From: Martinezella rhizogenes
Lineage (GTDB): Bacteria > Pseudomonadota > Alphaproteobacteria > Rhizobiales > Rhizobiaceae
Reading direction: 5' to 3'
Length of the DNA stretch: 64,000 nucleotides
NCBI GenBank assembly: GCA_013322215.1
Contig: JAAMEZ010000010.1
Location: 62,001-126,000, forward strand
Made by a program: the position numbers and the translations under genes
Notes under the pieces: model-generated
Told to the model about the DNA's origin: nothing
The model's database searches: none
Seen by the model: only the letters and a program-made list of their open reading frames with translations
Part shown: positions 57,891-64,000 of the stretch, piece after piece
Layout: each line of letters opens with the position of its first letter
How positions within the stretch are numbered: the first letter of the stretch is position 1

Positions 57891-58040
57891 ACCACTTAGG
57901 CCGTGTGGACGGGAATGTTATGATCGAAGTTGGATTCGACGATGGTTTGAACAAAAGATGAAGCTGCTGAAGCAGCGGTTTTGAGGTAGCGCTCCTCACG
58001 ATAGATAGTGTCAAGTAACAGCCTGGAAATATTCAAAATA

Positions 58041-58145
58041 ATGGACTGGTTCCCTATAGTCTTCATTACGTTCAAGGTTCTCGTGTTAGGCACGGGCATG
58101 TTCTTCGCCATCAAGTGGCATCACGATCAAGGGAAGAAGAAATAA
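58041..58145 (+). CDS. Conserved-looking 34-residue single-span membrane protein
   Basis: This is a short open frame between two IS remnants. It begins MDWFPIVFITFK, continues VLVLGTGMFF and ends AIKWHHDQGKKK before TAA. It has a single hydrophobic helix of about 22 residues followed by a charged, His/Lys-rich tail, a positive-inside topology typical of small bioenergetic accessory subunits. The composition (three Trp/Phe-rich turns, no frameshift, clean start and stop) argues for a real gene in otherwise degenerate DNA. The ribosome site is weak (GGAAA about 11 bases upstream). It follows the cyoABCD-SURF1 genes by 270 bp, but a link to the oxidase is inference. Confidence 0.6.
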   Translation: MDWFPIVFITFKVLVLGTGMFFAIKWHHDQGKKK

Positions 58146-58186
58146 CGAACCGTAAGCGCCCGCCGAACACACCCTTGATGCCTCAA

Positions 58187-58766
58187 GATTAAGGTCTGTG
58201 GGGATTCATCTCGAATTGATGACAGCTGCGGCGCGATGGATGAAAGCTCGCGATCCAGAGGCAATGGCTTTGAAAAGCGATGTCCTGGCAAAAGCTCGAA
58301 CCGCACGAAATTGCCGAGTGCATCGGTCAGCGCCAGGATTTTGGTCGTCATTCAACCTTTCGAGCGACCTATGGTCGGCTCCGAGTCCCCCTTTGAGCCC
58401 TGCCCATGGCGGTAGACCTTGACGATGGTCGCATCGACCATTGCATATTCGAGGTCTGGCTCATCCGAGCAGGCTTCAAAAAGCTTTGCAAATACATCGC
58501 CACGACGCCAATCGCTGAAGCGACGGGATGCAATGCTCCAGTTTCCAAAATGCTCTGGGAAATCACACCGGGGGAGCCAGGATGCACTATCCAAAGAACA
58601 GCCTCTATAAAAAGTCGGTTGTCACTGCAGCTGCGTCCGGGATCGGTTGGTTTGCGCAGACAATACGGCGCCATCTTCGCCCATTGGACGTCAGTCAGAA
58701 TAAAACGGTCCACCAAAGGCTTGAATCACATCAAGCCAATGTTGTGGAATTCTCACAGACCTTAGA
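58187..58766 (-). mobile_element. Decayed IS5-family (IS427-like) insertion sequence
   Basis: Terminal inverted repeats are recognisable: TTAAGGTCTGTGGGGATTC at the left coordinate end and GAATTCTCACAGACCTTAG at the right. Inside is a broken transposase on the minus strand. The element is about 580 bp instead of the usual 800-900 bp because of an internal deletion. TTA flanks both ends and may be part of the target duplication. It is not mobile on its own. Confidence 0.8.
58206..58716 (-). pseudogene. IS5-family transposase, frameshifted and internally deleted
   Basis: The N-terminus MVDRFILTDVQWAKMAPYCL and SDNRLFIEAVLWIVH (from 58716) is typical of IS5 transposases. The frame then shifts near 58580 to one reading FGNWSIASRRFSDWRRGDVF and LEYAMVDATIVKVYRHGQGS (with the first catalytic Asp). 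After a stop near 58355 it shifts again to MTTKILALTDALGNFVRFEL. The region with the second Asp and the Glu is missing; the sequence jumps to the C-terminal IHRAAAVINSR. It is therefore non-functional. Confidence 0.85.
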
Positions 58767-59328
58767 TCGTCATCTTTGGGAAGCGCAGCTGCCAGCGCCG
58801 GCCGTCGCTCGTCATTTCAACAATCCCGAACGGCTCGACATCGACCGCCCAGAATGCCGCAGGCGGCGACTGCAGGGCCTGCAGAACGGCGGCGCGAATG
58901 ACGCTCGCATGGGTGATGACGACGATATGGCCAGTATCCTCGATATGGTTTCCCATCCATTCGCCGACACGCTTCATGACCGACGAGAGGGCTTCGCCGC
59001 CATGCGGCGCGACCGACGTATCCGTCATCCATAGCGCCAGAGAATCCGCGTCCCTCTCATGCAACTCGGCAAGGGATTGCCCTCGCCAGTCGCCATAATC
59101 GCATTCCCGCAAACCGACATCCGGGATGGCGTCGAGACCCAGGACCGTGGCTGTCTGGCGCGCGCGCAGGGCCGGGCTTGTCCAGACGCGATCGATCGCC
59201 CCGAGCCCGAAGGACAGTGATTGAGCCTGCTGCGCTGCCTTCACCTCCAATGGTTCATCATCTGGAAAGCAGCCGTTTCGATTGGCTTGCGTCGCCCCAT
59301 GGCAAATCCAGCTCAAACGCGTTTTCAT
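58762..59328 (-). CDS. Histidine phosphatase family protein (CobC/phosphoglycerate mutase-like)
   Basis: The protein has 188 residues. The catalytic motif is WICHGATQANRNGCFPDDEP, where the usual RHG is CHG: the phosphorylated His is kept but the preceding Arg is replaced by Cys. IDRVWTSPALRARQTATVLG, LRECDYGDWRGQSLAELHER and IVVITHASVIRAAVLQAL follow, as in alpha-ribazole phosphatase relatives. ATG at 59328 has GGGAAG upstream; a longer frame would run through the riboswitch. It is divergent from cbtBA, which makes a cobalamin-related role reasonable. The stop TAA coincides with the outer end of the adjacent IS remnant, so the C-terminus may have been trimmed. Confidence 0.82.
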   Translation of the reverse strand: MKTRLSWICHGATQANRNGCFPDDEPLEVKAAQQAQSLSFGLGAIDRVWTSPALRARQTATVLGLDAIPDVGLRECDYGDWRGQSLAELHERDADSLALWMTDTSVAPHGGEALSSVMKRVGEWMGNHIEDTGHIVVITHASVIRAAVLQALQSPPAAFWAVDVEPFGIVEMTSDGRRWQLRFPKMTI

Positions 59329-59392
59329 GCGACTTCCCAACTCCATCCCCTGCCGCGCTCTTGTCGCGATTTCACATCGCAGTGGCGCTTGA

Positions 59393-59422
59393 TTGACAAC
59401 CATCTTTACAAATAGATATAAA
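59393..59422 (+). promoter_or_regulatory. Promoter of the cobalamin riboswitch / cbtBA transcript
   Basis: A perfect TTGACA (59393-59398) and TATAAA (59417-59422) are separated by 18 bp. Transcription would start at about 59429, exactly where the first riboswitch stem begins. Confidence 0.75.
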
Positions 59423-59428
59423 CTTGCA

Positions 59429-59527
59429 CTTGCGGGTGCGGAAGCCGGTGGAATTCCGGCGCGGTCGCGCCACTGTAATCGAAGGCGGACCGGTTCCGCC
59501 CCTCGAGAGCCAGACCCTTCCCGCAAG
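59429..59527 (+). ncRNA. Cobalamin riboswitch
   Basis: The element is bounded by a perfect 8-bp closing stem, CTTGCGGG (59429) with CCCGCAAG (59520). Inside are the conserved GGAAGCCGGTGGAATTCCGG, the GCGCCACTGTAATCG segment, and the downstream GAGAGCCAGACCC corresponding to the end of the B12 box. It lies 47 bp ahead of cbtB, a cobalt transporter gene, as in many alphaproteobacteria. Adenosylcobalamin binding would reduce expression of cbtBA. Confidence 0.9.
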
Positions 59528-59573
59528 AACCCTTCCGCAAATGGAACGCGCTTTTCTTCAAGAGGGAAATACA

Positions 59574-59783
59574 ATGTCCGACACCACTTTCGCCCCAACC
59601 GCAATTCCGCAGCCGATTCCGCTCGGTCAAATCCTGCCCTGGGCCATTTTTGCCGGCCTGCTGATGCTGCTCGCGATCTATTTCGTCGGCGCTGAGGAAG
59701 GCGCGACCTCGCTCATCTCGGGCATGTATGTGCACGAGTTCGTGCATGATGCCCGTCACCTTCTCGGCTTCCCCTGCCACTAA
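59574..59783 (+). CDS. cbtB: Cobalt transporter subunit CbtB
   Basis: The protein has 69 residues with one membrane span (LPWAIFAGLLMLLAIYFVGA). The C-terminal metal-binding segment is histidine-rich: MYVHEFVHDARHLLGFPCH, as expected for CbtB. AGAGGGAAAT precedes the ATG. It is controlled by the upstream cobalamin riboswitch and is followed by cbtA after 12 bp. Confidence 0.93.
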   Translation: MSDTTFAPTAIPQPIPLGQILPWAIFAGLLMLLAIYFVGAEEGATSLISGMYVHEFVHDARHLLGFPCH

Positions 59784-59795
59784 GGGGTCAAGCAC

Positions 59796-60536
59796 ATGGT
59801 TGGACGTCTTTTGCTCCGCGGCATGATCGTCGGGGCCCTTGCCGGTATTCTCGTTTTTGCTTTCGCCCACATCTTCGGCGAACCGCTGGTCGACTGGGCC
59901 ATCGGCTTTGAAGAAAAAGCCGCACAGGCGGCTGGCGAGGCGCCGGAGCCGGAAATCGTCAGCCGCGCCACACAGGCGGGCATCGGCCTCTTCACCGGCA
60001 GCGTGATCTTCTCGACCGCAATAGGCGGATTGTTCGCGCTGGTCTTTTCCTTCGTCTACGGTCGCATCAGCCCTCTCGGCGCGCGCGGCACGGCAGCCCT
60101 GCTCGCCATCGCCGCTTTCGTGACGATTTCTCTCGTACCCGACATCAAGTATCCGGCGAACCCGCCGGCCGTCGGCAATCCGGAGACGATCGGTGCGAGA
60201 ACGGAACTGTTCTTCATCATGATCGTTGCCTCCGTCGCCGGCATGGTCGTCGCCGTTGGCTTCGGTCGCCGGCTGGCGGCACGATATGGTTCCTGGAACG
60301 GTGCGATCATTGCCGGAATCGGCTACCTCGTCTTCATCGCGCTGATCCAATATCTGCTTCCTTCGATCAACGAAGTGCCTGAGCAATTCTCCGCTGTCGT
60401 GCTCTGGCGCTTCCGCGTCACATCGCTCGGCATGCACGCCATCCTCTGGACGACGCTTGGCCTTGCCTTCGGAGCCTGGGCGGAACGCCAGCTGCCGCAG
60501 ACACGCTACGGCAGTGCGACCCTGCGCCGGGCTTAG
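59796..60536 (+). CDS. cbtA: Cobalt transporter subunit CbtA
   Basis: The protein has 246 residues and about five to six spans. The start MVGRLLLRGMIVGALAGILV with FAHIFGEPLVDWAIGFEEKA is typical of CbtA. It is the presumed membrane permease for cobalt, acting with CbtB to supply cobalamin synthesis. The stop is followed after one base by the ATG of the next gene, so that gene belongs to the same riboswitch-controlled transcript. Confidence 0.92.
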   Translation: MVGRLLLRGMIVGALAGILVFAFAHIFGEPLVDWAIGFEEKAAQAAGEAPEPEIVSRATQAGIGLFTGSVIFSTAIGGLFALVFSFVYGRISPLGARGTAALLAIAAFVTISLVPDIKYPANPPAVGNPETIGARTELFFIMIVASVAGMVVAVGFGRRLAARYGSWNGAIIAGIGYLVFIALIQYLLPSINEVPEQFSAVVLWRFRVTSLGMHAILWTTLGLAFGAWAERQLPQTRYGSATLRRA

Positions 60537-60537
60537 C

Positions 60538-61197
60538 ATGATAAATAGCTCGCGTTCCGCGCATGGCAACATGCGCGGGAGACGCCCGCATCCAAGCGGC
60601 GTCCTGCTTGCAATCTTCTGTCTTATGCTGTCGGGTTGGCCGGCTTCGGTTGCCGCGCATGGCGGCGGGTCCTCCGGAAGCCAGGCTGGCATTCCGATAC
60701 CAAGCCTTACCCATGGCGAAATGGCTGTGATCGCTCCCTTTTACGGGCGGATCATCTCGCTTGCCGAGCGCACATCGGATACCGACGAAACCTTCCGCCG
60801 CCTCATGAACTTCGCGCAGATCCAACATGCCTATTGCCTCTGGGGCCTGATGCCGGACAGCGTCAGCGACGAGGAAAGTCCGTTCAATGAATGCTCGCAT
60901 GCCTATCTTGCGGCAGCGAAGGCGGTGCTTCTGCGGATGCGAGTAATGAAGGTGGAAAAAGTACCGGTCGACGACCTCGTCTCCGATATCGACGCGACGC
61001 TCGTGCGCAACAATCTCGCGCTCATCCTGTGCAAATTCAGCGGCGAAAGCTTCAATACGGCGGATCTCATCCGGCCGAAACTTGCCGAGATCGCGCTTCA
61101 TGTGAAAAGCCTTGCCGCGATTTTATCGACCGGCTTGCTCGCTCTTGCAGGACTATGGCTCGGAGCGCGCGCGTTACGGCCCCAAACTCAGCCTTAA
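60538..61197 (+). CDS. Unknown exported, C-terminally anchored protein in the cbtBA operon
   Basis: The protein has 219 residues from ATG 60538, or 208 from the second Met. A signal peptide (VLLAIFCLMLSGWPASVAAH) is followed by a His/Gly/Ser segment (HGGGSSGSQ), a helical domain with cysteines in IQHAYCLWGL, NECSHAYLAA and LALILCKFSG, and a C-terminal span (SLAAILSTGLLALAGLWLGA) with a short positive tail. Family not recognised. Its start is one base after the cbtA stop, so it should share the cobalamin riboswitch and probably acts at the periplasmic face in cobalt supply. It ends at a strong bidirectional hairpin. Confidence 0.75.
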   Translation: MINSSRSAHGNMRGRRPHPSGVLLAIFCLMLSGWPASVAAHGGGSSGSQAGIPIPSLTHGEMAVIAPFYGRIISLAERTSDTDETFRRLMNFAQIQHAYCLWGLMPDSVSDEESPFNECSHAYLAAAKAVLLRMRVMKVEKVPVDDLVSDIDATLVRNNLALILCKFSGESFNTADLIRPKLAEIALHVKSLAAILSTGLLALAGLWLGARALRPQTQP

Positions 61198-61200
61198 GCA

Positions 61201-61229
61201 AAACACCGCCGCAAGATGCGGCGGTGTTT
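61201..61229. terminator. Bidirectional terminator
   Basis: A perfect 13-bp stem, AAACACCGCCGCA / TGCGGCGGTGTTT, has a 3-base loop. A-rich and T-rich flanks serve both the cobalt operon and the convergent small secreted protein gene. Confidence 0.85.
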
Positions 61230-61235
61230 CTGATC

Positions 61236-61547
61236 CTACCAGTCGCGCGGACGATCGCGCCAGCGGCGGTCGCCCCAACCGTCACGGTGATGGCGATAGC
61301 CCCCGTGCCAGCCCCATGGCGGCGGCGGTGGCGGCCTGTAGTAGCCCCAGCGCCGCGGCGGCGGGCCCCAGCGATTCGGGCGGCATTCACCCCAACGCGT
61401 CAGGTGCCAGCCACGACCGCAGGCATAGTCAACTTTCACGATCGGCGCCGAGGCCGCTGTCCCAACGGCTGGGATAGGCATTGCCTCTGCCGAAGATACG
61501 ATCAAGCCGCCGAACAAGGCAGCGATGGCAATCACGGAAGATCTCAT
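61236..61547 (-). CDS. Small secreted Cys/Trp/Pro-rich protein with GCG...CRPN-type motif
   Basis: The protein has 103 residues. A signal peptide (MRSSVIAIAALFGGLIVSSA) is followed by VDYACGRGWHLTRWGECRPN, a Cys-Gly-x-Gly...Cys-Arg-Pro-Asn motif common in small exported proteins of Rhizobiales. The tail is rich in Trp, Gly, Arg, Tyr, His and Pro (RWGYYRPPPPPPWGWHGGYR). The two cysteines could form a disulfide. Function is unknown; such proteins are often highly expressed and envelope-associated. GAGGG precedes the ATG. Confidence 0.8.
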   Translation of the reverse strand: MRSSVIAIAALFGGLIVSSAEAMPIPAVGTAASAPIVKVDYACGRGWHLTRWGECRPNRWGPPPRRWGYYRPPPPPPWGWHGGYRHHRDGWGDRRWRDRPRDW

Positions 61548-61722
61548 TTTGATGGCCCTCTATCCAAGTCCCTTACATGCGGGATTTAACCCCCCGAGGT
61601 ATGAACGCCGGCTGAACCGAAAAAGGCCTTTTGGCGGCGAAATCAAGATCAGCGCAAACGCCTGCCCACAGCTGAAAAAGCGTACTATTGCCGGTATTTG
61701 CCGCCGGCCGCAACCTACTCGC

Positions 61723-61740
61723 GCGTCACGAGAGTTTCAT
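61723..61740 (+). promoter_or_regulatory. Weak Pho-box-like direct repeat upstream of pit
   Basis: GCGTCAC-GAGA-GTTTCAT has two units at 11-bp spacing, 48 bp ahead of the pit start. The match to the PhoB consensus is partial. In S. meliloti a pit operon is repressed by PhoB (recalled knowledge), which makes the position relevant. Confidence 0.35.
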
Positions 61741-61787
61741 GAAGGAAGCTTACACCAACGATATCAATTGCCATAAAGGAGTTTGGG

Positions 61788-63395
61788 ATGGTCGACCTCG
61801 CTTCAAACACTTCGGAGGGTGGCAATGCCAACCATCCAATTCACGGAGCCGGTAGTTCGGCAAAATGGTTTCTACCGATCTTCGGCGTCATTGTGCTGGC
61901 CGGTCTCGCCTATGTCGGCTACGCCCTCGGCAGCGACCTCGCCGAAGCCGCCGCTGTTCCGTGGATCCTGCTCGGCCTGGCACTCCTGATCGCGCTTGGC
62001 TTCGAATTCGTCAACGGTTTCCATGACACGGCCAATGCCGTGGCAACCGTCATCTATACGCGCTCGCTGCCAGCGGAATTCGCTGTCATCTGGTCGGGCT
62101 TCTTCAACTTCCTCGGTGTTCTCACGTCTTCGGGCGCCGTCGCTTTCGGCATTCTGGCACTGCTGCCGGTGGAGCTGATCCTGCAGGTCGGCTCCGGCTC
62201 CGGTCTTGCGATGGTCTTCGCCCTTTTGACGGCGGCCATCATCTGGAACCTCGGCACCTGGTATCTCGGCCTACCGGCCTCGAGTTCGCACACGCTCGTC
62301 GGCTCCATCATCGGTGTCGGTCTTGCCAATCAGTTCCTCGCCCCTGCCGGCTCCGCCACCAGCGGTGTCGACTGGTCGCAGGCAAGCAGCGTCGGCATGT
62401 CTCTGCTCTTGTCGCCGATCATCGGTTTCGCCATGGCCGCCGTGCTGCTGCTGGTTTCCAAGGTGCTGATCCGCAACAAGGAACTCTATGAAGCACCGAA
62501 GGGCAATGCGCCGCCGCCGGCCTGGATCCGCGGCCTGCTGATCTTCACCTGCACCGGCGTCAGCTTCGCCCACGGTTCGAACGATGGTCAGAAGGGCATG
62601 GGTCTGATCATGCTCATCCTCATCGGCCTCGTGCCGACGGCCTTCGCGCTCAACCGCACGCCTGACATCAACTATCTCGAAGCCTACAAGACCGCCTCGG
62701 CGCAGGTCGAAACGGTGCTCGGCAAATATGTGAAGCCGGGCGTTGCCACGCCGGCCGATCCGAAGGCTGCCGTCAGCGATGCCGTGAAGACCAAGACCTG
62801 GACCGACGCGACAACGCCGGCATTGCAGGCCTATATCCACGCCACCAGCGCCGAGATATCGGCCTATCCCAGCGTCGAGAAGCTGCCGAACGGGCTCGTC
62901 GGCAACGTTCGCAACGACATCTACCTGATCGGTGAATCGCTGAAGCTGATCGACAAGCAGAAGCTGCTGCCGATGAGCGCCGACGACCTGAAGGCCGTCA
63001 CGAACTATCACGCCGCCGTCGATCACGCGACCAAGTTCATCCCGCTCTGGGTGAAGGTCGCCGTCGCATTGGCGCTCGGCCTCGGCACCATGGTCGGCTG
63101 GAAGCGCATCGTCGTCACGGTCGGCGAAAAGATCGGCAAAACGCATCTGACCTATGGCCAGGGTGCCGCCGCCGAAGTCGTCGCCATGCTGACGATCGGC
63201 GCTGCCGATCATCTCGGCCTGCCGGTCTCGACAACGCACGTCCTGTCCTCCGGCGTCGCCGGCACCATGGCGGCAAATGGTTCCGGCCTGCAATGGTCGA
63301 CCGTGCGGAACATGCTGATGGCGTGGATACTGACGCTGCCGGCTTCGATCGCACTGGCCTTCGTGCTGTTCGTCGTGCTGCGTCAGGTCTTCTGA
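61788..63395 (+). CDS. pit: Low-affinity inorganic phosphate transporter, PiT family
   Basis: The protein has 535 residues. Two repeated PiT signatures are present: EFVNGFHDTANAVATVIYTR and, near the C-terminus, GAADHLGLPVSTTHVLSSGV; GLPASSSHTLVGSIIGVGLA and CTGVSFAHGSNDGQKGMGLI are also typical. A long central soluble loop (about residues 290-430) separates the two membrane halves, as in E. coli PitA. It carries metal-phosphate with protons. GGAG is placed correctly before the ATG. No DUF47 (orfA) partner precedes it, unlike in S. meliloti. Confidence 0.95.
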   Translation: MVDLASNTSEGGNANHPIHGAGSSAKWFLPIFGVIVLAGLAYVGYALGSDLAEAAAVPWILLGLALLIALGFEFVNGFHDTANAVATVIYTRSLPAEFAVIWSGFFNFLGVLTSSGAVAFGILALLPVELILQVGSGSGLAMVFALLTAAIIWNLGTWYLGLPASSSHTLVGSIIGVGLANQFLAPAGSATSGVDWSQASSVGMSLLLSPIIGFAMAAVLLLVSKVLIRNKELYEAPKGNAPPPAWIRGLLIFTCTGVSFAHGSNDGQKGMGLIMLILIGLVPTAFALNRTPDINYLEAYKTASAQVETVLGKYVKPGVATPADPKAAVSDAVKTKTWTDATTPALQAYIHATSAEISAYPSVEKLPNGLVGNVRNDIYLIGESLKLIDKQKLLPMSADDLKAVTNYHAAVDHATKFIPLWVKVAVALALGLGTMVGWKRIVVTVGEKIGKTHLTYGQGAAAEVVAMLTIGAADHLGLPVSTTHVLSSGVAGTMAANGSGLQWSTVRNMLMAWILTLPASIALAFVLFVVLRQVF

Positions 63396-63433
63396 TCGTC
63401 GCCGATAGCGACTTCGGACATTCTCGATAAGAC

Positions 63434-63460
63434 AATGGCGCCCCTTGCCGGGCGCCATTT
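63434..63460 (+). terminator. Terminator after pit
   Basis: A perfect 10-bp stem, AATGGCGCCC / GGGCGCCATT, with a 6-base loop is followed by TCATTT, 38 bp after the pit stop. The 160 bp beyond it, up to the MucR gene, hold only a small direct repeat (CGTCGCAAAACA twice) and nothing else recognisable. Confidence 0.75.
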
Positions 63461-63619
63461 CATTTAGAGCATTCCGCCGGCAGACATGGCCCCGCGGCAA
63501 GCGTCGCAAAACACGTCGCAAAACACATGGAAACCGCTCGCGAATATCCGCCCGAATTCCCGCGGAGTGTCGAAGCCATGCCCGTCAGGAACGCGGGAGG
63601 CGCCTGTTTCCGAATTGCG

Positions 63620-64000
63620 TCAGCCGACGCCTTCCCTTTTGTTGCCATTCGCACCGAGGCCGGAAATCTTGGCAAGCTCCGAACGACGGTTGGCGTAATT
63701 CTGTGCAACCATCGGATAGTTGGGAGCAAGGCCCCATTTCTGTCTGTACTCCTCGGGCGTCATGCCATAATGCACACGCAAATGGCGCTTCAGCGTCTTG
63801 AAGCGTTTGCCGTCTTCGAGGCAGACGATGTAGTCGTTTGTCACCGATTTCTTCAAATCCACAGCCGGCACCAGATTGCTTCGATCGACGATCGAAGCCG
63901 ACCCATTCAATGCTTGCAGCGCCTCGTGAATATCCTTGATAAGCCTGGGGAGGCTGTGAACAGGGATGGCATTGTGGCTGACATAGGCCGAAACGATCTT
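63620..64000 (-). CDS. MucR/Ros-family transcriptional regulator, partial, altered zinc finger
   Basis: The frame is open to the right edge, so the N-terminal 10-20 residues are missing. Visible are KIVSAYVSHNAIPVHSLPRL (the N-terminal oligomerisation region) and IVCLEDGKRFKTLKRHLRVH followed by YGMTPEEYRQKWGLAPNYPM, the Ros/MucR DNA-binding domain. In Ros the zinc ligands are Cys24, Cys27, His37 and His42. Here the second Cys is Asp and the position of His42 is Tyr, with His one residue earlier. Such proteins bind AT-rich DNA and control polysaccharide and symbiosis genes. The gene is convergent with pit. Confidence 0.9.
   Translation of the reverse strand, partial: KIVSAYVSHNAIPVHSLPRLIKDIHEALQALNGSASIVDRSNLVPAVDLKKSVTNDYIVCLEDGKRFKTLKRHLRVHYGMTPEEYRQKWGLAPNYPMVAQNYANRRSELAKISGLGANGNKREGVG

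Noticed and set aside
57896..58017. Minus-strand frame ending DHNIPVHTA, considered as a second transposase end
   Set aside because: No IS-type terminal repeat or transposase motif could be recognised, and longer versions overlap the 34-residue gene on the other strand.
59329..59604. N-terminal extension of the histidine phosphatase
   Set aside because: The extension would be encoded by the antisense of the cobalamin riboswitch and cbtB leader; the internal ATG has a good ribosome site and matches the family start.
63505..63530. CGTCGCAAAACA repeated twice, considered as the edge of an iteron or CRISPR-like array
   Set aside because: Only two adjacent units without spacers; no further copies nearby.

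Overview
This is chromosomal DNA of an alphaproteobacterium of the order Rhizobiales, most likely a Rhizobium of the leguminosarum/etli/tropici type. The evidence is GC-rich coding DNA, the gene complement, dispersed mosaic intergenic palindromes of rhizobial type, a MucR/Ros regulator at the right edge, and a polA - small RNA - marR arrangement. No rRNA, tRNA or CRISPR array was seen. The window is mostly core metabolism and transport, densely packed in short operons. Clear traces of mobile DNA occur only around 57.8-58.8 kb. The organism assignment is inferred from content, not from a database search.

Layout. 1-5.4 kb: the end of a LacI-type regulator, a large MscS-type channel, a DUF1444/YtpQ protein and pncB. 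5.6-12.5 kb (minus strand): the peptide importer yejABEF with a hydroxyacid dehydrogenase as last gene. 12.6-13.85 kb: a TetR regulator divergent from an isochorismatase-fold protein, with two identical-plan palindromes between and over their starts. 14-20.2 kb: mepA, mgsA, glk, an MsbA-like ABC exporter, dapB and gpmA.

20.3-34.1 kb is the largest functional block, a complete C-P lyase phosphonate system. phnF is divergent from phnGHIJKL plus a hexapeptide acyltransferase; then come a flavin-reductase-fold gene, the importer phnCDEE, a DUF1045 2H-phosphoesterase-like gene, phnM and phnN. A Pho-box-like repeat and a perfect palindrome precede phnG, and a second Pho-box-like or palindromic element precedes phnC. 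This suggests joint control by phosphate starvation (PhoB) and by PhnF. The Pit phosphate transporter at 61.8 kb adds a second phosphate theme.

34.1-43.4 kb: a small DUF2185-like gene, polA, an intergenic repeat, a probable trans-acting small RNA with CCCCUC loops, marR, an MHYT-PAS-GGDEF-EAL cyclic-di-GMP protein, an M20 dipeptidase and a nucleoside hydrolase. 43.5-48.7 kb (minus strand): an M20 amidohydrolase and an Fbp-type ferric iron ABC importer with a well-formed promoter overlapping an iron-responsive-type motif. 48.7-52.2 kb: a LysR regulator divergent from a cidA/cidB (lrgAB) pair, then an MFS symporter.

52.6-57.8 kb: the cytochrome bo-type quinol oxidase cyoABCD and SURF1. 57.8-58.8 kb: two IS5-family remnants flanking a 34-residue single-span membrane protein gene. 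58.8-61.2 kb: a histidine phosphatase whose stop codon lies at the IS junction, divergent from a cobalamin-riboswitch-controlled cobalt transporter cbtBA and an unknown exported protein. 61.2-64 kb: a small Cys/Trp/Pro-rich secreted protein, pit, and a MucR/Ros-family regulator with altered zinc ligands running off the right edge.

The points most worth following up are the polA-marR small RNA, the unannotated 34-residue membrane protein, the IS-junction stop codon, the tandem TetR operator pair, and the substituted MucR zinc finger.
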